The translations under genes and the position numbers were made by a program. A DNA stretch of 64,000 bases. It comes from Aeromonas enteropelogenes. GTDB lineage: Bacteria > Pseudomonadota > Gammaproteobacteria > Enterobacterales > Aeromonadaceae. Below the pieces are notes generated by a model. That model saw only the letters and a program-made list of their open reading frames with translations. It had not been told where the DNA came from and ran no database searches. Of this stretch, positions 10,592 to 19,225 are shown one piece after another. The stretch lies in contig NZ_CDCG01000018.1 in assembly GCF_000819845.1 (NCBI RefSeq), positions 1 to 64,000 on the forward strand. Direction: 5' to 3'. How positions within the stretch are numbered: the first letter of the stretch is position 1; the number at the start of each line of letters is the position of its first letter.

Positions 10592-11305
10592 ATGGTCATA
10601 AAAGCGCAGAGCCCTGCAGGGTTTGCCGAGGAATACATCATCGAGTCCATCTGGAACAATCGCTTTCCTCCCGGATCCATTCTGCCTGCAGAGCGTGAAT
10701 TGTCCGAGCTGATCGGGGTGACACGCACAACCCTGCGGGAAGTGTTGCAGCGTCTGGCCCGTGACGGCTGGTTGACCATACAGCATGGCAAACCGACCAA
10801 GGTAAACAACTTCTGGGAAACCTCCGGCCTCAATATTCTGGAGACCCTGGCCCGTCTGGATCAGGACAAGGTGCCGGATCTGGTCGCCCAGTTGCTGTCG
10901 GCACGCACCAACATCTGCACCATCTTCATCCGTGGTGCCATCCGTAACAATCCGGAGCAAGCCGCCGAGATCCTGCGCGGCGCCGCCGAAGTGGAGAACA
11001 CGGCCGAGGCTTATGCCGAGTTCGACTACCGTCTCCATCACCAGCTGTCGTTTGCCTCCGGCAATCCCATCTATGCCCTGATCCTCAACGGATTCAAGGG
11101 GCTGTATAGCCGGGTAGGGCGTTACTACTTCTCCGACAAGCAGGCGCGCGAAACTGCGGACACCTATTACAAGACCTTGCTAAACCTGGCCGAGACCCAC
11201 GATCACGAAGCAGTCTTCATGACGGTTCGCCAGTACGGCATCGAATCCGGCAAGCTCTGGACGCGCCTGCGTCAGGACATGCCGATCGACCTGTGTGACA
11301 ACTGA
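10592..11305 (+). CDS. fadR: FadR, fatty acid metabolism regulator
   Basis: This GntR-family repressor/activator responds to long-chain acyl-CoA, repressing beta-oxidation and activating fabA/fabB. It has 237 residues. The N-terminal winged helix ([61 protein letters not shown]) is nearly identical to the E. coli protein as I remember it; the C-terminal acyl-CoA domain is more divergent but keeps [19 protein letters not shown]. The frame opens at 10550, but the start at 10592 ([10 protein letters not shown]) matches the family. Confidence 0.96.
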   Translation: MVIKAQSPAGFAEEYIIESIWNNRFPPGSILPAERELSELIGVTRTTLREVLQRLARDGWLTIQHGKPTKVNNFWETSGLNILETLARLDQDKVPDLVAQLLSARTNICTIFIRGAIRNNPEQAAEILRGAAEVENTAEAYAEFDYRLHHQLSFASGNPIYALILNGFKGLYSRVGRYYFSDKQARETADTYYKTLLNLAETHDHEAVFMTVRQYGIESGKLWTRLRQDMPIDLCDN

Positions 11306-11328
11306 GTCGCCTTGTCAGCCTCTCAAGA

Positions 11329-11351
11329 ACGCGCCTTTGGCGCGTTTTTTT
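11329..11351 (+). terminator. fadR terminator
   Basis: ACGCGCC-TTT-GGCGCGT followed by a run of seven T residues, 23 bases after the fadR stop. Confidence 0.92.
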
Positions 11352-11580
11352 ATGCCCTTTTCCGGTTTCCGTCTTCTTGTCAGGGTTGTCAATGGCAACT
11401 AATCCCTTGAGTTGAAAGGAAATACACCCTAAAAATTGATCTGGCGCAAATATACCCCGCATTTATTACTTTGGTGGCATAGGACTCAGCAACGGGTTAG
11501 GGTCAAATAGACTTATCAAGAGCGGAGATATTATCCGCCGAAAAAGGAACACGCATTTCACAGGACGAAAGGACCACATT

Positions 11581-11721
11581 ATGAGTCTGCTTGAACACAC
11601 TATCTGGACCGTATTGGGATATGGGGTCATGCCCTTTATCTTCCTGAGTGGGTTTGTAGCCGTGGCAGTCACCTGCTGTGTGCTGCTCAACGCCTTCGGG
11701 GTCGAGTCCGCCGAGAAGTGA
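11581..11721 (+). CDS. 46-residue single-span membrane protein, TIGR02808-like
   Basis: A short gene encodes MSLLEHTIWTVLGYGVMPF followed by a hydrophobic stretch (IFLSGFVAVAVTCCVLL) and NAFGVESAEK. The length and the pattern of one membrane span with a VLGY.xMP.IFL motif agree with the TIGR02808 short protein family of Vibrio, Photobacterium and Aeromonas. From memory, that family is usually near periplasmic nitrate reductase genes except in Aeromonas; no nap genes are seen here either. The gene has its own strong terminator. Function unknown. Confidence 0.75.
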   Translation: MSLLEHTIWTVLGYGVMPFIFLSGFVAVAVTCCVLLNAFGVESAEK

Positions 11722-11740
11722 GTCGCTTCTGCAATGCCGC

Positions 11741-11774
11741 CAAATGCCAGTCTTCGGACTGGCATTTGTTTTTT
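11741..11774 (+). terminator. Terminator with UUCG tetraloop
   Basis: Perfect 12-bp arms CAAATGCCAGTC/GACTGGCATTTG close on a TTCG loop and are followed by TTTTTTC. It is one of the strongest stems in the window and ends the 46-residue gene. Confidence 0.95.
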
Positions 11775-11900
11775 CAGCGCCTTTTGAAGCCGGTGTGGCC
11801 AAATCTTTGATTTCTGTGGTCGAACCCTGTCGCCAATTTGATTACACTGGCGCCCGTATCTCCATTCACGTGTCTCTTACCCAGGTTTTCAAGGTTTTTT

Positions 11901-12458
11901 ATGGCTCTCAAGGCAACCGTATTCAAGGCCCAGATCAGCTTGTCTGACATGGATCGCAATCTGTATCAGGACTTCTCCCTCACCCTGGCGCGCCACCCTT
12001 CCGAAACGGACGAGCGGATGATGATCCGGCTGGCGGCGTTTGCCTGGCATGCCGCAGAGCGACTGGAATTTACCAAGGGGCTGAGCGCCGACGATGAACC
12101 CGAACTCTGGGAAAAGAACTACTCGGACGAGATTGAGCTCTGGATTGAACTGGGACAGCCCGACGAGAAGCGCCTCAAGAAGGCCTGCAACCGGTCGCGC
12201 CAGGTCGTGCTCTATCTCTACGGCGGGCGTGGCACCAGCGTCTGGTGGAAGCAAAACCAGGGCAAGCTGAGCCTGCATGACAACCTGAGCATCATCGAAC
12301 TTGCGGAGAGCCAGACCCTGGCGCTCACTGCCATGGTGGAGCGTACCATGCAGCTCACCTGTACCATCTCCGACGGCCAGCTCTGGATCAGCAATGGTGC
12401 CCTGGAAGTGACCCTGGATCCGCTGCTGCTGATGGGCAAGCCGGCCCGCGAACTGTAA
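11901..12458 (+). CDS. yaeQ: YaeQ family protein
   Basis: The 185-residue protein begins MALKATVFKAQISLSDMDRN and carries the family blocks RHPSETDERMMIRLAAFAWHA, WIELGQPDEKRLKKACNRS and SDGQLWISNG. YaeQ folds like a PD-(D/E)XK nuclease-related domain. It was proposed as an RfaH suppressor, but its role is unsettled. The ATG at 11901 was chosen over the upstream 11838 because it starts the family N-terminus. The downstream permease gene starts 13 bases after the stop, so the two are probably co-transcribed. Confidence 0.92.
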   Translation: MALKATVFKAQISLSDMDRNLYQDFSLTLARHPSETDERMMIRLAAFAWHAAERLEFTKGLSADDEPELWEKNYSDEIELWIELGQPDEKRLKKACNRSRQVVLYLYGGRGTSVWWKQNQGKLSLHDNLSIIELAESQTLALTAMVERTMQLTCTISDGQLWISNGALEVTLDPLLLMGKPAREL

Positions 12459-12470
12459 CGGAATCCGCCC

Positions 12471-13355
12471 GTGTTCAGCGCCCTGCTCAATATCGTCATT
12501 CCCGTGTTCGGTGTGATCGGGCTCGGCGCCCTCTATGGCAGGCTGCGACCGGGCGGGGCGCTTGGCTATGTCAACCTGGCCAACATAGAGTTGTTTACTC
12601 CGGCGCTGGTCTTCTCGGCACTGGTCAAGTACCCGCTGGCGCTGGGGGACAATTTGCCGCTGATTGGGGCTGGGGCCCTGGTGATCCTGCTGCCCGGGCT
12701 GTTGCTCGCTCTACTCAGGCTCGACGGCGTCGAGCGGGCGGCCCTCATTTTGCCCGCCATGTTTCGCAACACCGGGAATTTGGGTATCCCCCTGATGGTG
12801 CTGGCCTTTGGCGAACAGCAGTTGGGGGCCATCGTCATCCTCTTTGTGCTCTCCAACCTGCTTCACTTCTCGGTCGGCATGTTTATCCTGTCGGCCAATA
12901 CCTCCCGCTGGCTCTGGCTGCGCAGCCCCGTGCTATGGGCGGCTCTGGCTGGCTTGCTGGTGGCCAACCTGCAGATCCCGCTGCCTGAATATCTGGTGAC
13001 GACGGTGTCGATGCTCGGCCAGATCTCGGTGCCGCTGATGTTGTTTGCCCTCGGGATCCGCCTGATGGAGGGGGAGCTGGATCACTTGGGGCTGGCCCTG
13101 CGCTGCAACCTGCTCTATCTGCTGGCCGGAGCCCTGTCGCTCTTGCTCGCCATCTGGCTGTTACCCCTCAAAGCTGAATGGATCCCGCTGCTGATGCTGT
13201 CGGTCTCCCTGCCCCCAGCGGTGCTCAATTACATGCTGTGCGAGCAGTACCGCTGCCAGCCGGAGAAGGTGGCCAGTATCGTGCTGGGGGGCAATCTGCT
13301 CTCCTTGCTGGTGATCCCGCTTTCGGTTTGGCTGGCGCTGCACTTGCCATCATAA
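12471..13355 (+). CDS. AEC-family permease (auxin efflux carrier type)
   Basis: The 294-residue protein has about ten membrane segments and the bacterial AEC layout, with NTGNLGIPLMVLAFGEQQLGAIVILF in the first half and GQISVPLMLFALGIRLMEG plus SVSLPPAVLNYMLCEQY in the second. Bacterial members carry malonate, malate or other organic acids; the substrate here cannot be inferred. Translation starts at a GTG directly after yaeQ. The last residues (WLALHLPS) finish on a membrane segment, as is usual for the family. Confidence 0.85.
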   Translation: MFSALLNIVIPVFGVIGLGALYGRLRPGGALGYVNLANIELFTPALVFSALVKYPLALGDNLPLIGAGALVILLPGLLLALLRLDGVERAALILPAMFRNTGNLGIPLMVLAFGEQQLGAIVILFVLSNLLHFSVGMFILSANTSRWLWLRSPVLWAALAGLLVANLQIPLPEYLVTTVSMLGQISVPLMLFALGIRLMEGELDHLGLALRCNLLYLLAGALSLLLAIWLLPLKAEWIPLLMLSVSLPPAVLNYMLCEQYRCQPEKVASIVLGGNLLSLLVIPLSVWLALHLPS

Positions 13356-13535
13356 GCAGAATACAATTCTGATAATTCACCATTTTGTCGATTTTATGGC
13401 TGTTTTTTAGGCGCAAGTTCGGCCCCTTCATTTTACTTTTCGTGATCCCCTCCCAAGTTGTGTCCGTTGAAATCCCTTAGTATCTGGCCAGCATGACTCC
13501 CTTTAGGGGGAGCTAATTAAAAAAGGGAGCAATGG

Positions 13536-15368
13536 ATGCGCGTCGTGAATACCCCCTGTCTGCTGATGCAGATCCAGCCAACCATCTTGCGCTTTGCCAA
13601 GATGCTGGCCAGCGTGCTGCAACTGGAAGTCGAGATTGTCGACGACAATCTGGTGCGGGTGGCCGGAACCGGCCCCTATGGCAAATTCTTCGGTCGCCAG
13701 CTGGAGGGCGACTCCAGGCTGCTGCGCTACGTGATTGAAAACCAGCGGGAAAAGATCGTCACCCATACCAGCGACGACCCCGTGTGTGATGGCTGCAGCT
13801 GCAAGGAGAGTTGCCGGGAGCGGGCATTTCTCGGCATCCCCATCATGGTGGAGGAGCGCTGCATCGGGGTGATCAGCCTGGTGGCTTTCAACCCCGAACA
13901 GCAGGAGCGGCTCAGCAACAATCTGCAGGATGTGTGCGACTACGTGCGCCACATCTCCGCCATCTTTGTGGCCAAGCTGTTCGACTCCCATGGCCTGTCG
14001 GACGGGGTCAACAAGGTGTTTCTCGATCTGATGGCCAACATGGATCAGGGCTGTCTGCTGCTCGATGACAAGAGTCAGGTGCGCTATGCCAACGAGGTGG
14101 CGCTCAAGCAGCTTGGCTGCAAGCAGGAACAGTTGCTGGGGCGCGAGCTCGGCATTCGGCCGCTCACCTTCGCCCAGCACGGGCGAAACGGCCATCTGCA
14201 GCACATTATCACCCTGGAGGATCGCCAGGAGCTGATCATCGGTCAGTTGCACCATGTGCAGGGGCAGCAGCTGTTCCTGATGGCGTTTCATCAGTCCCAC
14301 TCCGGCCAGGTGCGCGAGCCGGATGCCGATCACTGTATCGAGCAGCTGATCGGTGAGAGCAAGCCGGTGCGCACCCTCAAGCGGCTGCTGCACCGGATCG
14401 CTCAAAGCCCCTCCAGTGTGCTGATCTGCGGTGAGAGCGGGACCGGCAAGGAGGTGGTGGCGCGCGCCGTGCATCGGCTCAGTCCGCGTAATGGCAAGCC
14501 CTTTATCGCCATCAACTGTGCCGCCATCCCCGAACAGCTGCTGGAGAGCGAATTGTTTGGCTATGTGAAGGGGTCCTTTACCGGTGCCGCCAGCGGGGGC
14601 AAGCAGGGGCTCATCCAGGCAGCACATCAGGGCACCCTGTTTCTCGACGAGATAGGGGACATGCCCCTCACTATGCAGGCCAAGCTGCTGCGGGTGCTGG
14701 AGCTGCGAGAGGTGACTCCCATCGGGGCCAGCCGCCCGGTGCCGGTGGATATCCGCATCATCGCCGCCACCCACCAGCATCTCGATCAATACATCGCCGA
14801 AGGCAAATTTCGCGAGGATCTCTACTACCGGATCAACGTGATCCCGCTCAATCTGCCGCCACTGCGGGAGCGGGAAGGGGATGTGGAGCTGCTGACCCAC
14901 TATTTTCTCAACCTGCACACCAGCCGGATCGGTATTGTCTACCCGGGTTTGACCCCCGAGGTGATGGCCCTGCTCAAGGGCTATCGCTGGCCGGGCAACG
15001 TGCGTGAATTGAGCAACCTGATGGAGTATCTGGTCAACGTCACCCAGCCGGGGGAGGTGATCGATGCCACCCTGCTGCCCCCCAACATCATCCGTAACCA
15101 GCTGGGGTCGCTCCCGGCCGAAGAGGGGCATATCCCCGTCACCGTGGTGAGCCCGTCCGCCAGCCTGCTGATGCCGGCGAGCGTGGATGCTGCATCAGTG
15201 GCTGCCCCGCAGCCTGCGGAGAATGGTCTTGAAAATATGGAGAAGCAGATGATCGAGGAGACCCTGCTGCGTCTTGGCAACAAGAAGCTGGCCGCCCAGG
15301 CCTTGGGGATAGGGATTGCCACCCTGTATCGCAAGATAAAGAAGTACGAGATCACCGTGCAGGCCTGA
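13536..15368 (+). CDS. ygeV: YgeV (UacR)-like sigma-54-dependent activator
   Basis: A 610-residue enhancer-binding protein. Residues 1-150 form a sensory region with a cysteine cluster (C84, C87, C89, C93). Residues 160-260 resemble a PAS domain (NMDQGCLLLDDKSQVRYAN). The AAA+ domain has Walker A GESGTGKE at 299-306, GSFTGA at 346-351 (sigma-54 contact, variant of GAFTGA) and Walker B LFLDEIGD near 368. A Fis-type helix-turn-helix ends the protein (GNKKLAAQALGIGIATLYRKIKKYE). The N-terminus LMQIQPTILRFAKMLASVLQLEVEIVDDN matches E. coli YgeV/UacR as I recall it. It stands alone between terminators and is not adjacent to a target operon; the ygeW cluster at 52 kb is the likely target. Confidence 0.88.
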   Translation: MRVVNTPCLLMQIQPTILRFAKMLASVLQLEVEIVDDNLVRVAGTGPYGKFFGRQLEGDSRLLRYVIENQREKIVTHTSDDPVCDGCSCKESCRERAFLGIPIMVEERCIGVISLVAFNPEQQERLSNNLQDVCDYVRHISAIFVAKLFDSHGLSDGVNKVFLDLMANMDQGCLLLDDKSQVRYANEVALKQLGCKQEQLLGRELGIRPLTFAQHGRNGHLQHIITLEDRQELIIGQLHHVQGQQLFLMAFHQSHSGQVREPDADHCIEQLIGESKPVRTLKRLLHRIAQSPSSVLICGESGTGKEVVARAVHRLSPRNGKPFIAINCAAIPEQLLESELFGYVKGSFTGAASGGKQGLIQAAHQGTLFLDEIGDMPLTMQAKLLRVLELREVTPIGASRPVPVDIRIIAATHQHLDQYIAEGKFREDLYYRINVIPLNLPPLREREGDVELLTHYFLNLHTSRIGIVYPGLTPEVMALLKGYRWPGNVRELSNLMEYLVNVTQPGEVIDATLLPPNIIRNQLGSLPAEEGHIPVTVVSPSASLLMPASVDAASVAAPQPAENGLENMEKQMIEETLLRLGNKKLAAQALGIGIATLYRKIKKYEITVQA

Positions 15369-15388
15369 TGGTTAGGCACGGTGCAACG

Positions 15389-15426
15389 AGCCCGCGTCAT
15401 GACATGGATGGCGCGGGCTTTTTCTT
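15389..15426 (+). terminator. ygeV-like gene terminator
   Basis: AGCCCGCG and CGCGGGCT arms with a 15-base loop are followed by TTTTTC, 21 bases after the stop. Confidence 0.85.
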
Positions 15427-15464
15427 GGGTACACGAATGACGCAATGGAAGGGCAGGGAATGCA

Positions 15465-15491
15465 AAAAGCCCGCTCGATGAGCGGGCTTTT
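15465..15491 (-). terminator. Terminator of the tRNA-Val operon
   Basis: Perfect 11-bp arms AAAAGCCCGCT/AGCGGGCTTTT around CGATG, followed by TTTTTGC on the minus strand, just past the last tRNA gene. Confidence 0.9.
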
Positions 15492-15498
15492 CAGAAAA

Positions 15499-15575
15499 TG
15501 GTGCGTCCTAGTGGATTCGAACCACCGACCCCCACCATGTCAAGGTGGTGCTCTAACCAGCTGAGCTAAGGACGC
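15499..15575 (-). tRNA. tRNA-Val (GAC), type A
   Basis: A 77-base gene beginning GCGTCCTTAGCTCAGCTGG with encoded CCA. Anticodon loop TTGACAT gives GAC, reading GUC/GUU valine codons. The anticodon stem CCACC/GGTGG pairs fully. It is the last gene of the five-gene operon. Confidence 0.97.
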
Positions 15576-15606
15576 AGAGTGCGCAAGGCGACTTTTTGCA
15601 GGGGAG

Positions 15607-15683
15607 TGGTGGGTTTAATTGGATTCGAACCAACGACCCCTACCATGTCAAGGTAGTGCTCTAACCAACTGAGCTATAAACCC
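15607..15683 (-). tRNA. tRNA-Val (GAC), type B
   Basis: A 77-base gene beginning GGGTTTATAGCTCAGTTGG with CCA encoded. The anticodon loop TTGACAT gives GAC. It differs from type A throughout the acceptor, T and anticodon stems (CTACC/GGTAG). Confidence 0.97.
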
Positions 15684-15715
15684 ACATCTGAGTCTGCAAA
15701 TTTTTCAAACTGTTA

Positions 15716-15792
15716 TGGTGCGTCCTAGTGGATTCGAACCACCGACCCCCACCATGTCAAGGTGATGCTCTAACCAGCTGAGCTAAGGACGC
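15716..15792 (-). tRNA. tRNA-Val (GAC), type A variant
   Basis: Identical to the type A genes except that position 27 is T instead of C, giving a U27-G43 wobble at the top of the anticodon stem. CCA is encoded. Confidence 0.96.
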
Positions 15793-15809
15793 ATAACAGT
15801 GTTTCATGA

Positions 15810-15886
15810 TGGTGCGTCCTAGTGGATTCGAACCACCGACCCCCACCATGTCAAGGTGGTGCTCTAACCAGCTGAGCTAAGGACGC
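15810..15886 (-). tRNA. tRNA-Val (GAC), type A
   Basis: Same sequence as the gene at 15499-15575. It is separated from the neighbouring type A variant by only 17 bases. CCA encoded, anticodon GAC. Confidence 0.97.
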
Positions 15887-15897
15887 ATCATGAAAAG

Positions 15898-15974
15898 TGG
15901 TGGGTTTAATTGGATTCGAACCAACGACCCCTACCATGTCAAGGTAGTGCTCTAACCAACTGAGCTATAAACCC
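15898..15974 (-). tRNA. tRNA-Val (GAC), type B
   Basis: Same sequence as the gene at 15607-15683. It is the first gene of the operon, about 60 bases downstream of the promoter -10 box. CCA encoded, anticodon GAC. Confidence 0.97.
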
Positions 15975-16033
15975 ACTTTGCGAACCGGGTCAGGAACCCG
16001 TTTCACCACACCAGCACTGCTGGCGTGGTCGGC

Positions 16034-16062
16034 ATACTACCCATGCCCCCCAAGGCTGTCAA
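16034..16062 (-). promoter_or_regulatory. Sigma-70 promoter of the tRNA-Val operon
   Basis: On the minus strand, consensus -35 TTGACA (16057-16062) is followed by a 17-base spacer and -10 TAGTAT (16034-16039). A GC-rich discriminator GCCGACC follows, as expected for stringently controlled stable-RNA promoters. Confidence 0.85.
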
Positions 16063-16145
16063 CAGGCCGCACTCACAAAGGAGACTGTTTGCCCAGTTCT
16101 TGCGCAGCCTGTTGATTTTGCAGGCGAGTTTCGCCTTATCTTCCC

Positions 16146-17525
16146 TTATTGGGCCCGGGACAGGCTGGTGCAGGCCTCCGGAGTGGCAAAGCGCCCGTAG
16201 ATGTAACGCAGCCTGGTTCCCAGCATCAGGGCTGCGCTGGTGAGGCCGACAATAAAGCCAATCCAGAAACCCTGCGGCCCCATCTTGGGCATCACCCAGT
16301 CGGTCAGCCCTAGGATCATGCCGGTGGGCAGCCCAAGTCCCCAGTAGGCGACGATGGTGACGTAGAAGATGGCCTTGGTGTCTTTGTAACCGCGCAGCGC
16401 GGCGGCGGCCACCACCTGCACCGAATCGGAGACCTGATAGATGGCGGCGAAGAACAGTAAGGTGGCCGCCAGGGTGATCACCTGCAGATCCTCGGTGTAG
16501 ATGCCGGCAATGGGTTCGCGCAGCAGTACGGTAAGGGCGGCTGTCGCAGCGGCCACGCTCATGCCCAGCATCAGACCAGTGCGGGCGGCGACCCTGGCGT
16601 GTTCCGGCAGGCCTTCTCCTATGCTGTGACCGACCCGAATGGTGACACCAACGCCAATCGACAATGGCAGCATGAAGACCAGGCTGGAGAAATTCAGGGC
16701 GATCTGGTGACTTGCCACTATCTCGGCCCCGAAGGGTGCCAGCATCAGGGCCACCACGGTGAACAGGGTCACTTCGCAGAAGATGGCCATGGCGATGGGG
16801 AATCCAAGCCGGAACAGGCGCCAGATCCGGCTGCCATTGGGAGCGCACAACTGGGAGAAGAGGCGGATTTCGGCAAAGTGGCGGGAGAGCTTCACATAGA
16901 GGATCATCGCCAGCAGCATGGCCCACAGCACGATGGCGGTGGCGACGCCGCAGCCGACCCCGCCGAGGGCCGGCATGCCCAGATGACCGTAAATGAAGAC
17001 GTAGTTGGCGGGAATATTGACCGCCAGCCCGACGAAGCCGATCACCATGGTCGGCATGGTGTGGGAGAGCCCCTCGCTGAAGTTGCGCAGCACCTGGAAC
17101 ATCACGAAGGCGGGCAGACCCCAGAGGATGGCGTGCAGGTAACCTGTGGTCTTGGCCGCCATCACGGGATCCACGTCCATGAACTGCAGCGCCAGCGGGC
17201 TGAAGTAGAGTGCCACCATGGCGACGGGGGTTACCATCAGGGCCAGCCAGAAGCCCTGATGCACCGCCGGGCGCACCTCGTCCCGTTTGCGGGCCCCGTT
17301 GAGCTGGGAGACGATGGGGGTGAGCGCCATGATGATCCCCTGTACCAGCAGGATGATCGGCAACCAGAAGCTGGAGGCAACCGAGACGGCCGCGAGATCC
17401 ACGGCGCTGACCTGTCCCGCCATGACGGTATCGACAAAGTTCATGGCGATCTGGGCCACCTGGGCGACCAGAATGGGGCTGGCTAGACGAACGAGTTGCT
17501 TCGCCTCGGACCAATAACGTTGCAC
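16146..17525 (-). CDS. norM: NorM-type MATE multidrug efflux pump
   Basis: The inner-membrane antiporter exports cationic drugs and dyes using Na+ or H+. It has 459 residues and about 12 segments, with MATE signatures VAQIAMNFVDTVMAGQVSAVDLAAVSVASSFWLP, GGVGCGVATAIV and AIYQVSDSVQVVAAAALRGYKDT. The frame opens at 17603, but GTG at 17525 (VQRYWSEAKQLVRLASPIL) has a GGAGG ribosome site five bases upstream and fits the family length. It diverges from the yaeP/ribE region; in E. coli norM (ydhE) is likewise divergent from riboflavin synthase. Confidence 0.93.
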   Translation of the reverse strand: MQRYWSEAKQLVRLASPILVAQVAQIAMNFVDTVMAGQVSAVDLAAVSVASSFWLPIILLVQGIIMALTPIVSQLNGARKRDEVRPAVHQGFWLALMVTPVAMVALYFSPLALQFMDVDPVMAAKTTGYLHAILWGLPAFVMFQVLRNFSEGLSHTMPTMVIGFVGLAVNIPANYVFIYGHLGMPALGGVGCGVATAIVLWAMLLAMILYVKLSRHFAEIRLFSQLCAPNGSRIWRLFRLGFPIAMAIFCEVTLFTVVALMLAPFGAEIVASHQIALNFSSLVFMLPLSIGVGVTIRVGHSIGEGLPEHARVAARTGLMLGMSVAAATAALTVLLREPIAGIYTEDLQVITLAATLLFFAAIYQVSDSVQVVAAAALRGYKDTKAIFYVTIVAYWGLGLPTGMILGLTDWVMPKMGPQGFWIGFIVGLTSAALMLGTRLRYIYGRFATPEACTSLSRAQ

Positions 17526-17679
17526 TGACACCTCCGGGTGGATCAGAAATAAAAGGGAAAGAACGGGTATCGGAAAGGGCCCCTGCATACCAGGACGCGG
17601 CATGCAGAGGGAAAGAGGGTCATTCTAGCCTGAAATCGGGCGTCGGAGAAACGTTTGGCGCTCCGGCTTGACGGGCAGA

Positions 17680-17886
17680 TCAGGCGTCTTCGTGATCGCT
17701 GATCAACAGGTTGGCGGCAGCATAGGCGGCTTGCTCACGCAGCTCGGCCGGTACCCGCTCATCGGAGGCGACGGCGTCGAGGGCCCGGATGGCGGCGGCG
17801 ATGGCCTTGGGCACATAACCCTGTTCGCCGGAACCTATCTGGTTGTAGGCGATGCGGATAGCCTCACAGCATTGATATACCTGCAT
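17680..17886 (-). CDS. yaeP: YaeP family (UPF0253) protein
   Basis: The 68-residue protein [20 protein letters not shown]... shares the YaeP pattern: an N-terminal helix, [21 protein letters not shown] and the ending [19 protein letters not shown]. The function is unknown. It is all-helical in appearance with no membrane segment or signal peptide. It lies between norM and ribE on the opposite strand from ribE, with about 130 bases of divergent promoter space. Confidence 0.88.
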   Translation of the reverse strand: MQVYQCCEAIRIAYNQIGSGEQGYVPKAIAAAIRALDAVASDERVPAELREQAAYAAANLLISDHEDA

Positions 17887-18018
17887 AAATTTTCCTTGTT
17901 GAGCCTGGGATGAATGGCCGCCACTATAGCGAGCCCGGGCCGCCTTGTCAGCCGGTGCGCTTGTCTGGCGACCAACACGAGGTTACCCTGCCATTTTTGT
18001 TGTAGCAGGAGACGAGAC

Positions 18019-18636
18019 ATGTTCACCGGCATAGTGCAGGGGACCGCCGAACTGGTGGCCATCGACGCCCAGCCCAACTTTCGCACCCATGTGATCCGCA
18101 TGCCAGACCCGGCCTGGGGGGAAGGGCTGGCGCTGGGGGCATCCGTGGCCCACAACGGCTGCTGCCTCACCGTCACCCGGGTGGAGAGGGAACTGGTCAG
18201 CTTCGATCTGATGCAGGAGACCCTGCGCTTGACCAATCTTGGCGCCTTGCAGGTAGGGGACAAAGTCAACGTGGAGCGGGCAGCCCGCTTCGGCGACGAG
18301 ATCGGTGGTCATGCCATGTCCGGCCACATCATGGGCATGGCGGAGGTCACCTCGGTGATCGACACCCCCAACAACCGCCAGGTGTGGTATCGCCTTGATC
18401 CCGCGCTCATGAAATACGTGTTGACCAAGGGCTATATCGGCATCGACGGCATCAGCCTGACCGTGGGCGAGGTGAGGGGCAACGAGTTCTGTGTGCACCT
18501 CATCCCCGAGACCCTGGCCCGCACCAACCTCGGCTGGGTCAAGGCGGGCTGGCGCACCAATATCGAGATCGATCCCCAGACCCAGGCCATCGTCGATACG
18601 GTGGAACGGGTGCTGGCGGCCCGTGAAGGCCAGTGA
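18019..18636 (+). CDS. ribE: Riboflavin synthase, alpha subunit
   Basis: The enzyme dismutates 6,7-dimethyl-8-ribityllumazine to riboflavin (named ribC in E. coli, ribE in Bacillus). It has 205 residues made of two repeated beta-barrel halves, each beginning with a related motif: MFTGIVQGTAELVAID and SGHIMGMAEVTSVID. Both halves carry the lumazine-binding pattern (NGCCLTVT in the first, IDGISLTVGEV in the second). The ATG at 18019 with AGGAGACGAGAC upstream was preferred to the open frame at 17914. No FMN riboswitch is visible in the 132 bases upstream. A strong hairpin follows. Confidence 0.96.
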   Translation: MFTGIVQGTAELVAIDAQPNFRTHVIRMPDPAWGEGLALGASVAHNGCCLTVTRVERELVSFDLMQETLRLTNLGALQVGDKVNVERAARFGDEIGGHAMSGHIMGMAEVTSVIDTPNNRQVWYRLDPALMKYVLTKGYIGIDGISLTVGEVRGNEFCVHLIPETLARTNLGWVKAGWRTNIEIDPQTQAIVDTVERVLAAREGQ

Positions 18637-18658
18637 AGAGCGTGTTGCCACAGCAATG

Positions 18659-18689
18659 AAGAAGGGCCTGCATGATGCAGGCCCTTCTT
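18659..18689 (+). terminator. ribE terminator hairpin
   Basis: Perfect 14-bp arms AAGAAGGGCCTGCA/TGCAGGCCCTTCTT with loop TGA, followed by GTTGGTGTTC. The T run is short, but the stem is very strong. Confidence 0.8.
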
Positions 18690-18780
18690 GTTGGTGTTCA
18701 TTTCTGACAAATCTTGGCGGACAGGGCCTGCGCCGCGCCGTCGGTTGATACAACGGCAGCGTCCTTGACGTCACAGCCAA

Positions 18781-18984
18781 TCAGAACAGCTGTTCGTCGT
18801 CGGCATCCACAAACAGTTGCAGGCAGTTGCGCGCCTCATCCCGGTGCAGCCGCAGATGGATGGGGTTGCAGCAGGCCATGCAATCTTCATAGAACTCCTG
18901 ATCCCCCTGGCTGGCATCCAGCTCGACCCGGGTGTGATGACCACAGTGGGGGCAGACGATGCGCTTGCTGGTGTACTCGATCAT
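18781..18984 (-). CDS. CPXCG-motif cysteine-rich protein
   Basis: The 67-residue protein MIEYTSKRIVCPHCGHHTRVELDA has a zinc-ribbon-like arrangement: CPHCG followed by EDCMACCNPI. The acidic C-terminus ends DADDEQLF. This matches the short CPXCG-motif protein family; the role is unknown, but metal binding is likely. The start at 18984 has a strong GAGGAGG ribosome site; the longer open frame to 19089 has none. Confidence 0.85.
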   Translation of the reverse strand: MIEYTSKRIVCPHCGHHTRVELDASQGDQEFYEDCMACCNPIHLRLHRDEARNCLQLFVDADDEQLF

Positions 18985-19144
18985 GATGACCTCCTCGGGC
19001 CCGTGGGCCGCCTCTTCTTGAGTTGATTCTAGCCCTCCGGGAGGGCGTTGACCGCGAGCAAGCGCACGTTTATGACAGGGATCAAACACAGGTGAGGGGT
19101 CTGCTCAGCAGAGGCGAAAGAGAGGGGAAGTCTGGTCAGTTAAG

Positions 19145-19169
19145 GCCCCTTCTTTGGAAGCGAAGGGGC
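19145..19169. other. Hairpin downstream of hxpB
   Basis: GCCCCTTC and GAAGGGGC arms with a 9-base loop. There is no T run on either strand, so it may be a processing or 3'-end stem for the minus-strand hxpB mRNA. Confidence 0.45.
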
Positions 19170-19225
19170 GGGAAAAAGCGCTTTGCGAGCGTATGCCACT
19201 TAATTGGCCAGCGCCCCTTTGTGAC

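Noticed and set aside
17887..18018. FMN riboswitch upstream of riboflavin synthase
   Set aside because: The 132-base leader shows none of the conserved RFN-element stems.
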